Assembly: GCA_018829905.1 (NCBI GenBank) | Contig: JAHJST010000022.1 | Coordinates: 1 to 39,560, forward strand | Direction: 5' to 3' | Length of the DNA stretch: 39,560 nucleotides | Source: Patescibacteria group bacterium | GTDB lineage: Bacteria > Patescibacteriota > Minisyncoccia > RBG-13-40-8-A | Shown here: positions 1 through 7,223 of the stretch, in pieces | Numbering within the stretch: the stretch's first letter is position 1 | Layout of the letters: each line of letters begins with the position of its first letter | The notes under the pieces: model-generated | Told to the model about the DNA's origin: nothing | Databases searched by the model: none | Seen by the model: the letters and a program-made list of their open reading frames with translations, nothing else | Position numbers and translations under genes: made by a program

Positions 1-1
1 T

Positions 2-112
2 ATCTATAGGACTATATATTCTTACAATAACAATCGTATCCATTCTGCTTTAAAGATGCCTCCTAATATATTTGCTAAAAGGTTTGAATTACAAAGGTCG
101 AATTACGCATAA
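2..112 (+). mobile_element. 3' end of an IS3-like transposase (partial, cut by window edge)
   Basis: Reading from base 2, 36 codons are open and end in TAA at 110-112. The peptide contains YNNNRIHSALKMPP, which matches the C-terminal end of the integrase core of IS3-family OrfB proteins (a YN-x-RIHSAL-x-x-P pattern just after the catalytic Glu). The catalytic residues would lie to the left of the window. Whether the element is intact cannot be judged from here. The family call rests on this one motif. Confidence 0.72.
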
Positions 113-119
113 ATTGTGT

Positions 120-453
120 ATGAAGAAATGGGTACCTTACATTTTTGGATTTTCAGTAAAAATGGCAGACCTATTAGATGAGTGTGGTTTAAAGCTATTT
201 AAAGGTGTGGCTATTTTATTTGGTATTTTTTGGATCATTAAATGATGCTGTTGATAGAAAAGAAATTAAAGGTTGGTTTATAAAAATCATTCATTCGTAT
301 TTTTATTTAATATTATTTCCATTGATTCTTGTTTTTATAAATGCTGATTATTGGATTATTTTAGCTTCTTCAATATTACAAATTATCTTTTATGAATTAA
401 CGGCAAAAGGGGGAATAAAGATTATAAAAAAACAACAAAATAAATATGCCTAA
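120..453 (+). pseudogene. Internally deleted paralogue of the membrane protein at 948-1505
   Basis: Two reading frames together resemble one protein. ATG at 120 opens 41 codons (containing PYIFGFSVKMADLLDECGLK) that end in TGA at 243-245. The other frame, open from about 193 to 453, has the tail (SLNDAVDRKEI, then a hydrophobic stretch ending near KGGIKII). The first piece aligns by eye with residues 10-40 of the protein at 948 (FAITMKIGDLFNEHGMK). The second aligns with its last 65 residues. About 75 middle residues are missing and the frame changes at the junction. A GTG at 205 could start the second piece alone as an 82-residue two-helix membrane protein. It overlaps idi by 8 bases. Function is unknown. 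Confidence 0.55.
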
Positions 454-964
454 AGAGATTATCCTTGTAGATAAAAACAATAAAAAGATTGGAATAGATG
501 AAAAAATAAAAGCTCATATAGAAGCTAGGTTGCATAGATCTTTTTCAGTTTTAGTTTTTAATCCAAAAAAAGAATTATTAATTCAAAGAAGAACCAAAAA
601 TAAATATCATTCGGGAGGATTGTGGACAAATACTTGTTGCAGTCATCCAAAACCAGGAGAAAAATTAAAGTCAGCAATTCATCGTAGATTAGGAGAAGAA
701 ATGGGATTTGATTGTGATTTAGAAAAGATTGGAAGCTTTATTTATAAAGTAAAATTTAATAATGGCTTATATGAAAACGAATATAATCATGTTTTTATGG
801 GATTTTCTCATCAAGAACCAAAAATCAATAGAGAAGAAATTAAAGATTGGAAATGGATTAATATAAATAAGCTAAAAAAAGATATTAAGAAAAATCCCAA
901 TAAATATACTTACTGGTTTAAGATAATTATTAATAAATATTTAAAGAATGGGAGTTTTATTTGA
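446..964 (+). CDS. idi: Isopentenyl-diphosphate delta-isomerase, type 1
   Basis: Interconverts isopentenyl and dimethylallyl diphosphate in the cytosol, balancing the two building blocks for polyprenyl lipids. The 172 residues match the usual type 1 length (about 180). The catalytic Cys motif is visible as TNTCCSHP near residue 64, a Nudix-like helix as RLGEEMG near residue 84, and the acidic motif ENEYNHVF near residue 113, which carries the second catalytic acid and metal ligands. The start overlaps the preceding frame by 8 bases and the stop overlaps the next gene by 17, so it looks translated as part of an operon. There is no Shine-Dalgarno sequence. No other isoprenoid gene lies in the window. 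Confidence 0.93.
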   Translation: MPKEIILVDKNNKKIGIDEKIKAHIEARLHRSFSVLVFNPKKELLIQRRTKNKYHSGGLWTNTCCSHPKPGEKLKSAIHRRLGEEMGFDCDLEKIGSFIYKVKFNNGLYENEYNHVFMGFSHQEPKINREEIKDWKWININKLKKDIKKNPNKYTYWFKIIINKYLKNGSFI

Positions 965-1505
965 AATTATTATTTATAGTATATTGTTTGCTATTACAAT
1001 GAAAATTGGTGATTTATTTAATGAACATGGAATGAAGCCATGGTTTCCTGGTTCTGCTTTATTTTTTGGATTTTTTTACGGAATTATTGGATTATTGTTG
1101 GTTTTTTCAGACAATATTTTAGCAAATGTTATACTTGCAATGATTATAGGATATGTTCTTAGACATAGAATAGATTATTTAAATCATGGAATAGCAGCTT
1201 CAATAATTATCATTGGTTTTTTATACAGATCAGTTTTTGATATTAATATTTTTATTCCATTTTTTTTAGCATTTGCTATATTTGGCTTAACAGAAGATTT
1301 TATTTCTGAAAAATTAAAGAAGAAAATAAAAATTCCAAAAAGATTACCTTTTTATACTTTAACAGGAATTGTCTTTGGGATAATTGCTGGGAATTGGATT
1401 ATATTATTATCATTATTCTTGTTTGAATTCTTTTACGTAATTACAGACATTTTCGGAATGAAGTTTATAAATCATCAAAACAATTCTTTAGATAAATCAT
1501 TATAG
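948..1505 (+). CDS. Polytopic membrane protein next to idi, function unknown
   Basis: 185 residues with about six hydrophobic segments and a polar loop at residues 120-135 rich in Lys (EKLKKKIKIPK). Conserved-looking polar residues inside the first segments (MKIGDLFNEHGMK, LRHRIDYLNHG) suggest a binding or catalytic role rather than a plain anchor. I do not recognise the family. A shortened relative lies at 120-453 on the other side of idi, so the family flanks idi on both sides. It begins inside the end of idi, so the two are probably co-expressed. Confidence 0.8.
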   Translation: MGVLFEIIIYSILFAITMKIGDLFNEHGMKPWFPGSALFFGFFYGIIGLLLVFSDNILANVILAMIIGYVLRHRIDYLNHGIAASIIIIGFLYRSVFDINIFIPFFLAFAIFGLTEDFISEKLKKKIKIPKRLPFYTLTGIVFGIIAGNWIILLSLFLFEFFYVITDIFGMKFINHQNNSLDKSL

Positions 1506-1523
1506 TATTTTTTAATTATTCAG

Positions 1524-1584
1524 GTTCGAACTTCGTCCAGTAGCCCCAGCCACTATGTGATAGTGACCGAAGAGGCTAAAAATT
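1524..1584. repeat. Dispersed non-coding repeat, copy A
   Basis: About 60 bases related to copy B at 3874-3929. They share a gttc-aac start, then ccagccac, tgtg, and the run tagtgaccgaagagg followed by taaaaat. In this copy CACTAT-gtg-ATAGTG (1551-1565) is a perfect hairpin, and CTTCG (1531-1535) can pair with CGAAG further on. It lies in the gap between two genes with no open frame of note. Confidence 0.6.
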
Positions 1585-1598
1585 AATAGATAAAATTT

Positions 1599-2174
1599 AT
1601 GAAAACCTTTCATACCATTGATGTTATATCCGAAATTATCCAAAAAAATCCGCAGATTAAAGAAATTAATCTAGCCGTATATAAATATATCCCCCAGACT
1701 TTAACTGATAAGGGGCGTTTGAAAATTCATAAAATCAAATGTGATAAATCTATTGATATTAAGAACAAAATTCTATCAGCAAAAATTCCAGAAGGATGGC
1801 GCTTAGGATTAACTTCTAAAGTAAAAATGAAAGACAATTCTTATAAGCATATCCCACAGATTGATTTTGAATGTTTTATTTCAAATAAAAATCTTAATGA
1901 AATAAAAAGAAAGCTTTCAAAAATTGTAAAGATTTTTCCTGGTTATATTATTAATTCAGGTGCCTCATATCATTATGTTGGATTAAAGCTTCTTGGTGAA
2001 AAACAATGGCAAAAATTTATAGGTCTTTGTCTATTATGCAAAGATCCAAAGAAAAAATCTATAGTAGATTCAAGATGGTGTGGTCATCAACTGGTTAGTG
2101 ATTATAGTAATTTAAGAATTTTAGCCTGTGATTCAAGGCCAGAACCAAGAGTTATTGCTTTTATTAAGAAATAA
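1599..2174 (+). CDS. Putative archaeo-eukaryotic-primase-like protein
   Basis: 191 residues. The pattern fits a minimal AEP-type primase/polymerase core: an acidic motif DFE after a beta strand (about residue 88), a serine-x-histidine motif in INSGASYHYVG (about residue 127), and a later basic stretch ending in SDYSNLRILA (about residue 170). AEP domains use an acidic pair, an SxH motif and a third acidic site, so the order is right, but the third acidic residue is not certain. If correct it would make primers or fill gaps in DNA. Neighbours give no support. There is no Shine-Dalgarno sequence. Family call tentative. Confidence 0.5.
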   Translation: MKTFHTIDVISEIIQKNPQIKEINLAVYKYIPQTLTDKGRLKIHKIKCDKSIDIKNKILSAKIPEGWRLGLTSKVKMKDNSYKHIPQIDFECFISNKNLNEIKRKLSKIVKIFPGYIINSGASYHYVGLKLLGEKQWQKFIGLCLLCKDPKKKSIVDSRWCGHQLVSDYSNLRILACDSRPEPRVIAFIKK

Positions 2175-2201
2175 TAAAAAAATTTAAAAAAATAATATAT
2201 C

Positions 2202-2816
2202 ATGCACAAAATTCTATGCTTAAAGCATCTCAAACAAAAAATAATGCATATGAAGCACAAATATTTCTATCCTGCTTTATCGAAATTAAAGGGGAGAATT
2301 TTAGAAATCGGTTTTGGTGATGGAGAAAGCTTGGTTTATTATTCTTCTGATTGTGGGGTATTTGCATTAGAGAAGTCAGACAAAAAGATTCAGACGAAAA
2401 AGAATAGCAGAGTTAAGTATAAGAATGTTAAGTTTTTTAAAGGCAAAGCCGAAAGCTTACCTTTTGAAGATGCTTTTTTTGATGGAGTGGTGGTATCTTT
2501 TACGCTGTGTTCAGTTAGTTCGATCGATATATCTATGAATGAAATAGTGCGGGTGCTAAAACCAGGCGGTAAATTTATCCTATTGGAGCATGTCAGATCG
2601 GAGAAAAAAATAATAGCGAAGCTACAGGATATATTTGCGAAACCATACTCGTGGATAGCCAAGAATTGTCATCCCAATAGAAATCCTTTGTTATTTATAA
2701 ACAAAGATATTTTTGAATTATCCATTGAAGTAAAAAATTCTTATATTTTAGGAAATTTAGTTTTTGTCAAAGCTTATAAAAAATTGGGAGTGTGTGGTGA
2801 GCAACAATCAATCTGA
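2202..2816 (+). CDS. Class I SAM-dependent methyltransferase
   Basis: 204 residues with the Rossmann-like order of the UbiE/Methyltransf_11 type. Motif I is ILEIGFGDGES (about residue 34), the acidic ribose-binding residue is in ALEKSD, motif II is SLPFEDAFFDGVVVS (about residues 86-100), and motif III is VLKPGGKFILLEH (about residue 120). A substrate cannot be deduced. ATG codons at 2202 and 2244 are both possible starts; neither has a Shine-Dalgarno site. The 3' end overlaps the start of a decayed membrane-protein frame at 2794. Confidence 0.82.
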   Translation: MHKILCLKHLKQKIMHMKHKYFYPALSKLKGRILEIGFGDGESLVYYSSDCGVFALEKSDKKIQTKKNSRVKYKNVKFFKGKAESLPFEDAFFDGVVVSFTLCSVSSIDISMNEIVRVLKPGGKFILLEHVRSEKKIIAKLQDIFAKPYSWIAKNCHPNRNPLLFINKDIFELSIEVKNSYILGNLVFVKAYKKLGVCGEQQSI

Positions 2817-3270
2817 TAATAATATTCTTAAAGATGAAAAACAAATTGTATTGGAGGAAATTAATAGATGGCTACAAAATATTGCTAATACTATATGAAT
2901 AGTTAGCTCTTTTTTTGTAAGTTTAAATTTTTTAGTAATTAGATCAACTTTTTACACGCCCGTTAGTGAGTTTATTGAGAATAGCTCTTTTTCCCGAAAT
3001 TTATTTTTGATTAGCATTGTTTTCTTCTTTCTATGAATTATGCCAGCTATCTTTGCATTGGCTATGATCGTAATTGATGAAAAATTACTTGATTTAATCA
3101 AGAATGATTCTTAAAAGATAGAAAAGTTTAGATCGGCATTAGAATTTAAGTTTTCTAAAGATATTAAAAAAGTTTTTGGGGTAATAAGATTTTCTTAAGG
3201 AGAGATAATAGTTGCATTAACTGCGTTTTTAATTTTTGTTTGGAGATGGATATTAGTTGCATTAAACTAA
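2794..3270 (+). pseudogene. Membrane-protein gene with four in-frame stop codons and no frameshift
   Basis: From GTG at 2794 one frame runs 159 codons to TAA at 3268. It is broken only by TGA at 2896 and 3034 and by TAA at 3112 and 3196. Between the stops the peptide is coherent: a polar start, a hydrophobic segment after the first TGA, a second helix around the second TGA (IVFFFL-stop-IMPAIFALAMIV), a charged stretch KFRSALEFKFSKDIKK, and a last helix ending in FVWRWILVALN. The rest of the window uses TGA as stop, so a pseudogene is the simplest reading. The family is not recognised. Confidence 0.6.
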
Positions 3271-3332
3271 AAAATAAGGCAATTTAGGAGTTCAGTTTAT
3301 GTAGAGAAAAATAAAATTTCTCCAGACCGGTA

Positions 3333-3361
3333 TTGACAATAGTATTTTATTAAACTATAAT
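3333..3361 (+). promoter_or_regulatory. Consensus sigma-70-type promoter
   Basis: TTGACA at 3333-3338 and TATAAT at 3356-3361 are separated by exactly 17 bases, a perfect consensus. Transcription would start near 3368, giving a leader of about 33 bases to the ATG at 3401 with a weak AAGGAAG site in it. Confidence 0.85.
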
Positions 3362-3400
3362 TACTATGAAAGGTCGGAATAAAAAGGAAGTTAAAAAAAT

Positions 3401-3610
3401 ATGAAGTTAAAAAATATTACACCAAAAGAATATCAATGCGCAGCAGTTGCTTGTCCTGCAGTATATGAGATTATGGGGGAAAATAAACTCGCCATTGTAG
3501 GCCATAAATTAGGTAATCCTGAAAAACTTGGAATTACGGGCAAAATTGGAGAGAACGAACAAATTGTGATAGTGGATAAAGTAATGCTTCAACAGATTTT
3601 TGAGAAATAA
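3401..3610 (+). CDS. Small cysteine-containing protein, unknown function
   Basis: 69 residues with no membrane segment. Two cysteines sit close together near the N-terminus (QCAAVACPAVYEI), and the C-terminal half is Gly/Ile-rich with a predicted beta character (IVGHKLGN, ITGKIGENEQIVIVD). It is a monocistronic gene, with a perfect promoter at 3333 and a terminator-like hairpin from 3643. The strong promoter suggests high expression. I do not recognise it. Confidence 0.7.
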   Translation: MKLKNITPKEYQCAAVACPAVYEIMGENKLAIVGHKLGNPEKLGITGKIGENEQIVIVDKVMLQQIFEK

Positions 3611-3642
3611 TGGGCATACGTTTGAGTTAGAGTTAGAGAAGA

Positions 3643-3676
3643 AAAACATCGCTTTCCATAAAGTAATGTTTTTTAT
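3643..3676 (+). terminator. Rho-independent terminator after the small Cys protein
   Basis: AAAACAT-CG-CTTT pairs with AAAG-TA-ATGTTTT around a five-base loop, with a two-base internal mismatch, and is followed by a run of T. Confidence 0.65.
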
Positions 3677-3873
3677 TTGTTCTGTTAAACTTGACTGAAA
3701 CCAGCATAAGCCCCGACTTTTAGGGCGGAGATGTTGATATAGACTTAATTTCTTCCTTACGTTTTTCGAGGGGTATCAATTATATAAACTTTAAAAAATA
3801 TTCCTTGAAATAAAAGTAATTTCATTTCTGACCGAGACGGACAAAGAACAAAAAGATGGATTTTAAAAAAATA
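3677..3873. other. Gene-free stretch with a GC-rich hairpin
   Basis: No convincing frame on either strand. A short segment at about 3702-3727 is unusually GC-rich for this window and can form a GCCC/GGGC hairpin (agccccgacttttagggcgg). The rest is AT-rich with no clear signal. Confidence 0.4.
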
Positions 3874-3929
3874 GTTCTAACTATGTTCAACCAGCCACCT
3901 TGTGCTAGTGACCGAAGAGGGTAAAAATC
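3874..3929. repeat. Dispersed non-coding repeat, copy B
   Basis: Related to copy A at 1524: the block ccagccac, tgtg, tagtgaccgaagagg, taaaaat is shared with a few changes. Its first 20 bases (3870-3889) also match 9675-9694 with two differences, so parts of it recur separately. It runs into the terminator hairpin at 3926. Confidence 0.6.
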
Positions 3930-3948
3930 GCTTTTTAAGCGGTTTTTT
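3926..3948 (+). terminator. Rho-independent terminator upstream of tRNA-Cys
   Basis: AATCGCT pairs with AGCGGTT around a five-base loop and is followed by six T. It implies that the repeat-containing stretch before it is transcribed, or that it insulates the tRNA promoter that follows immediately. Confidence 0.7.
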
Positions 3949-3956
3949 GATATAAT
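3948..3956 (+). promoter_or_regulatory. Extended -10 promoter for tRNA-Cys
   Basis: TG-a-TATAAT, an extended -10 with a perfect hexamer, directly follows the terminator T-run. The predicted start at about 3963 gives a 16-base 5' extension before the mature tRNA. Confidence 0.65.
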
Positions 3957-3978
3957 GAGAATGATAATCAAATATAAT

Positions 3979-4050
3979 GGCGCGGTGGCGAAGTAGGAAC
4001 GCGACTGTTTGCAAAATAGTTATGAGTAGGTGCGACTCCTGCCCGCGCCT
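3979..4050 (+). tRNA. tRNA-Cys (anticodon GCA)
   Basis: A 72-base cloverleaf can be folded by hand. The acceptor stem is GGCGCGG/CCGCGCC, the D-stem is GCG/CGC, and the anticodon stem ACTGT/ATAGT holds loop TTGCAAA, so the anticodon is GCA. The T-stem is GTAGG/CCTGC with loop TGCGACT. The discriminator base is T, as expected for Cys identity. CCA is not encoded. The next gene begins 21 bases later and may share its transcript. Confidence 0.93.
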
Positions 4051-4071
4051 CTATTTTCAAATTTAAGAATT

Positions 4072-4917
4072 ATGAAAAATTCTAGATCAAAAAACCAATT
4101 TGTCTGGAGAGAAAGATTATTAAAATGCCCCATAGATGAAAATGATTTAAAAGAAATGGGTATTTGGGAATACAAGAAGGAGCAATTTAATAATCTTTAT
4201 TTGAATTCAGAAAGAGAAAATTGCATTTTAATCCAAGGTGCAGGATTTATGTATAAAAAATTTGTTTTTCTTACTTTAGGGATTGGCGCAATAAATGTTC
4301 TCGAGGCATTTTCTCAATTTGACGAAATCAATGGTGTTGTTGGAACAGGCAATGCTCTTTTTCTATCCAGAGATTGCAAATATGTTTTTAGCGCTCTATC
4401 AGAACAAGAAACATTAATACGTTATGAAATAGACAAAACATATAGGAAGTTTAAATATAGCGAGGGTGGAAAACTCGGACCATTAATAATTTTAAATCGA
4501 GTTTTCACAAACAAGAAAGAATTCGATGAGACAAAAGCCAAGAAGAATAATGACCTTGCATTTGATCTCGGCAATACCTTTTTCACAAATCCTGCCAAAT
4601 ATTCAGGAACAAGAAAATCAAGGTTAAGAAATAAATTTATTAAGACTGTCAGAACCGTGCATTGTGTTCATCATCCAACATTAATGGAAAAAGAATTGTT
4701 TTTTGATTCCTTTAAAGATATAGAGAAAGCAATTAATAACTTTAATGGGTATTTTATGCTTGGATATACTTATTTTTCTGAAACTTTTGCGAATTCTATT
4801 GGAATGGTTGCTAATTTTCAAGAAGACATTAAAGATAATCCTTCTGAAATAACTAGCTTTACTATTTTAAAATTAGTTCAACAGTTTTACAGAAATCACC
4901 CCGAATGTTTTAATTAA
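4072..4917 (+). CDS. Orphan soluble protein, unknown function
   Basis: 281 residues from the ATG at 4072; a longer in-frame start at 4030 would lie inside the tRNA and is rejected. It has no signal peptide or clear membrane helix. Visible features are a hydrophobic Gly-rich segment (FLTLGIGAINVLEAF, about residue 70), GVVGTGNALFLSRD (about 94), a basic stretch TRKSRLRNKFIKTVRTVH (about 183-200) and HHPTLMEKELFF. I do not recognise the family. Its position directly behind a tRNA is typical of acquired DNA, though no attachment repeat was found. No Shine-Dalgarno site. Confidence 0.72.
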   Translation: MKNSRSKNQFVWRERLLKCPIDENDLKEMGIWEYKKEQFNNLYLNSERENCILIQGAGFMYKKFVFLTLGIGAINVLEAFSQFDEINGVVGTGNALFLSRDCKYVFSALSEQETLIRYEIDKTYRKFKYSEGGKLGPLIILNRVFTNKKEFDETKAKKNNDLAFDLGNTFFTNPAKYSGTRKSRLRNKFIKTVRTVHCVHHPTLMEKELFFDSFKDIEKAINNFNGYFMLGYTYFSETFANSIGMVANFQEDIKDNPSEITSFTILKLVQQFYRNHPECFN

Positions 4918-4918
4918 G

Positions 4919-4965
4919 AATGAGACACTAAATTTAGCTTAAACCACTGTCTCAAATGTCTCATT
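4919..4965. repeat. Partial inverted copies of the 53-bp repeat start
   Basis: AATGAGACA at 4919-4927 recurs in reverse as TGTCTCATT at about 4957-4965, and tgtctc occurs again between them. The same AATGAGACAC begins the 53-bp repeats at 5007 and 15197. It lies directly behind the stop codon at 4917. Confidence 0.5.
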
Positions 4966-5006
4966 TAGCTTCATTTTGTTTGCCACCAGGAGACCCATCT
5001 CTATCC

Positions 5007-5059
5007 AATGAGACACCAAATTTTACCTTCAAATTTTGGTTCTGAACCCGAGTAGGGAG
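5007..5059. repeat. 53-bp direct repeat, copy 1
   Basis: Matches 15197-15249 over 53 bases with three differences, in the same orientation. It begins aatgagacaccaaatttta and ends cgagtagggag. ACCAAATTTT and AAATTTTGGT inside it form a near-perfect inverted repeat, so the RNA can fold. The two copies flank about 10 kb that includes the IS30 and mannoside region. Confidence 0.75.
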
Positions 5060-5151
5060 TTAATCATTGTCTATTATAACACTCTTAAAACTTGCCGTTT
5101 TCGGCAATTATTCCCTCCTTGTTTTATTTTTAATAATTAATCTTCAATTTT

Positions 5152-5547
5152 ATGAAAACAATTTTAGTAGATGCAATTGATGCTTTTATAATAGAAGAAA
5201 ATGGTGTTTTTAAGATTTTTGAAAAAATGCATGAATTACTGGAAACCTTCCCAAATAAAAAAATTCTTTTAACTGGAGCTGATGAAAAAAGTTTTAAAAA
5301 ATATGGGTTAGATAAGGTTCCTTATGAAGTTTTTACATTAAAACATAATCCAGAAAAAACAGATCCAGAATATTATAAAAGAATGCTTGAGCATTTTGAA
5401 TTAAGCACAAATGATGTTTTATATTTTGAGCATAACCCAGAAGCAGCAAAAAGCGCTAAGTCTATTGGTATTAATACTTATTATTATGATTCAGACAATA
5501 AAGATATTGATGCTTTAAAGGATTTTTTATTAAAAAGTCTTGAATAA
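5152..5547 (+). CDS. HAD-superfamily-like protein with degenerate catalytic motifs
   Basis: 131 residues. The order of HAD motifs is recognisable. The N-terminal strand with the nucleophile region is LVDAIDAFII (usual form DxDGT), motif II is ILLTGAD, a lysine lies in LKHNPEKTDPEYY, and the fourth motif is LYFEHNPEAAKSAKSIG, where a DD pair is usual. The acidic fourth motif is reduced to FEH, and there is no cap domain. It may be a weak phosphatase or a non-catalytic relative. It lies 14 bases before the metallo-hydrolase gene, so the pair is probably co-transcribed. Confidence 0.7.
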   Translation: MKTILVDAIDAFIIEENGVFKIFEKMHELLETFPNKKILLTGADEKSFKKYGLDKVPYEVFTLKHNPEKTDPEYYKRMLEHFELSTNDVLYFEHNPEAAKSAKSIGINTYYYDSDNKDIDALKDFLLKSLE

Positions 5548-5561
5548 AATTAATAAATTGT

Positions 5562-6155
5562 ATGGCAAAAATAAAAATTCTAATTAAAGGATATGTAATA
5601 GAAAAAAAAGGAGAAGTAGAATTTGCTTCTTCAACCACTACTTTAATACAAGACAATAATCTAAATATTATAGTTGATCCCGGAATGCATAGAGAGTGGT
5701 TGTTATTTTCTTTAAACGATGAAAATCTATCTCCAGAAAAGATAGATTTTGTTGTTTTAACTCATACACACATAGATCATTGCTTTTTAACTGGTATTTT
5801 TACTAATGCTAAAATATTAGATGATACCTGTATATATTCTGATAATGGAGAAATAGGTGAACATGATGGGAAAATACCAGGAACATCTATAGAAATTATT
5901 CAAACACCCGGGCATGATCAATTTCATTGTTCTATTCTAGTTGATACAGAAGAATATGGAAAAGTAGCTATTGTTGGTGATGTTTTTTGGTGGGCAGATG
6001 ATCAAGAACAAAAAACAGACAAAGATAGTTTATTAAATCACAAAGACCCTTATGTAAAAGACAAAGATTCTTTAAGAAAAAGTAGAGAGAAAGTATTGGA
6101 ACTTGCTGATTATATAATTCCTGGGCATGGCAAGATGTTTAAAATTAAAAAATAA
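5562..6155 (+). CDS. Metallo-beta-lactamase-fold hydrolase
   Basis: 197 residues. The complete metal-binding set is visible: HTHIDH (residues 68-73), the single His in TPGHDQFH, the bridging Asp in IVGDVFWWAD, and the last His in IPGHGKMF near the C-terminus. An N-terminal strand ends in IIVDPG, as in the family. The nearest type by pattern is the small MBL hydrolase group that includes MBLAC1-like proteins; the substrate is unknown. It is cytosolic and follows the HAD-like gene closely, with no Shine-Dalgarno site. Confidence 0.88.
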   Translation: MAKIKILIKGYVIEKKGEVEFASSTTTLIQDNNLNIIVDPGMHREWLLFSLNDENLSPEKIDFVVLTHTHIDHCFLTGIFTNAKILDDTCIYSDNGEIGEHDGKIPGTSIEIIQTPGHDQFHCSILVDTEEYGKVAIVGDVFWWADDQEQKTDKDSLLNHKDPYVKDKDSLRKSREKVLELADYIIPGHGKMFKIKK

Positions 6156-6159
6156 ATTT

Positions 6160-6573
6160 ATGGAAGTTGAATCAACAATTATAGTGGCTTTGGTTACTTT
6201 AATCATCGGTGGATTAATTGGTTATTTTTCTGGAATAAAATTAGAAAGTTATAAATTTGTAATTCGTCGAAGAGAACAAGCGATAAGAATCGCTGAATTT
6301 TTTGCTAAGTGGATTAAATATGGAGGAAAGGAAAAAGAATTATTATCTGAAAAAGAATTAATTGATTATTATGAAGATTTAACAAGAATGTCCTTTGAGA
6401 TGTCATTGTGGATAGATGATGAAGAAGTTTTAAAAAAGATTATGAGCCGTTTGGTTCATAAGAAAGATGCTATCAGAGTTAGGGAAATACTTATTGAAGT
6501 TAGAGATTTAATATCTAAATCAAAAACAAAGTCTTTTAAGGCCGATGATATAGTCATTTGGCCGGGAAATTGA
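6160..6573 (+). CDS. Single-anchor membrane protein, unknown function
   Basis: 137 residues from ATG at 6160; an in-frame ATG at 6127 would overlap the previous gene by 29 bases. One N-terminal membrane helix with glycines (IIVALVTLIIGGLIGYFSG) is followed by a charged helical cytosolic part. The layout is the same as the protein at 7224, an anchor followed by a K/E-rich helix, though the sequences are not clearly alike. Function unknown. Confidence 0.75.
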   Translation: MEVESTIIVALVTLIIGGLIGYFSGIKLESYKFVIRRREQAIRIAEFFAKWIKYGGKEKELLSEKELIDYYEDLTRMSFEMSLWIDDEEVLKKIMSRLVHKKDAIRVREILIEVRDLISKSKTKSFKADDIVIWPGN

Positions 6574-6610
6574 AAAGGATACGAGATATTCGAATTTTAC
6601 TCATAAATTT

Positions 6611-7108
6611 ATGGAAATAAAGCATAGAGAATTACACAGAATAACATCAACAGCTATCATTTATAAAAATGGTAAATATTTATTATTGAAAAGAAGTTTA
6701 AAGAAAAAAGCTTTTCCAGGAAAATGGACAGTACCTGGTGGTGGATTAGAAGTTGATGACTATATCGGTCTTGCAAAAACTACCAAAGATCATTGGTATT
6801 TTGGTATAGAAAAATCCCTTAGAAGGGAAGTTAAGGAAGAGTGTAATCTAGAAATTGGAAAAGTAAAATATTTATTAGATATTATTTTTATAAGACCAGA
6901 CGGTGTTCCAGCCATTATCTTGAGTTTTTATTCTTCATATAAATCAGGAGAAGTTAAATTAGATGAAGACAACACAGACTATAAATGGGTTACATATGAA
7001 GAAGCTAAGAAATACGATATGGTTGAGGGATTATTAGAAGAGATAGAAATGGTTGATAAGATTCTTAAGAACAATGACGAAGATGAAGTAGAGTATTTAC
7101 GAAACTAG
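6611..7108 (+). CDS. Nudix hydrolase with a long insert in the Nudix box
   Basis: 165 residues. GKWTVPGGGLE begins the Nudix box and SLRREVKEECNLEIG completes it. Between them are about 20 residues (DDYIGLAKTTKDHWYFGIEK) where the standard box has about five before the REVxEE helix. Substrates of the family are nucleoside diphosphates linked to another group. The insert lies where the loop could contact substrate, so specificity cannot be guessed. No Shine-Dalgarno site. Confidence 0.85.
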   Translation: MEIKHRELHRITSTAIIYKNGKYLLLKRSLKKKAFPGKWTVPGGGLEVDDYIGLAKTTKDHWYFGIEKSLRREVKEECNLEIGKVKYLLDIIFIRPDGVPAIILSFYSSYKSGEVKLDEDNTDYKWVTYEEAKKYDMVEGLLEEIEMVDKILKNNDEDEVEYLRN

Positions 7109-7125
7109 TATTTATTATAATTCTT

Positions 7126-7182
7126 AACAATTTAGATTTGAACTTTATCTAGCTTTCGGAGCTAACGGAAGGAATAATTGTT
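7126..7182. repeat. Inverted repeat between the Nudix gene and the next gene
   Basis: AACAATT at 7126-7132 and AATTGTT at 7176-7182 enclose about 43 bases containing AGCT-ttcgg-AGCT. The inner part could form its own small hairpin. No T-run follows, so it is not an obvious terminator. Confidence 0.4.
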
Positions 7183-7223
7183 TAGTTGGCTACTTATATT
7201 TCTAATAATTAATATATGAATTT

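Noticed and set aside
2896-3036. Whole-genome use of TGA as an amino acid
   Set aside because: Many intact genes here (idi, mtnP, mreB1, mreC, mreD and others) end at TGA at the expected length, and the broken frame also contains TAA.
3366-3404. 12-codon leader peptide whose TGA overlaps the ATG at 3401
   Set aside because: The perfect promoter at 3333-3361 predicts transcription from about 3368, inside the leader start codon, so it would not be on the mRNA.
4030-4071. N-terminal extension of the orphan protein at 4072
   Set aside because: It would start inside the tRNA-Cys T-arm; the ATG at 4072 is the first start outside the tRNA.
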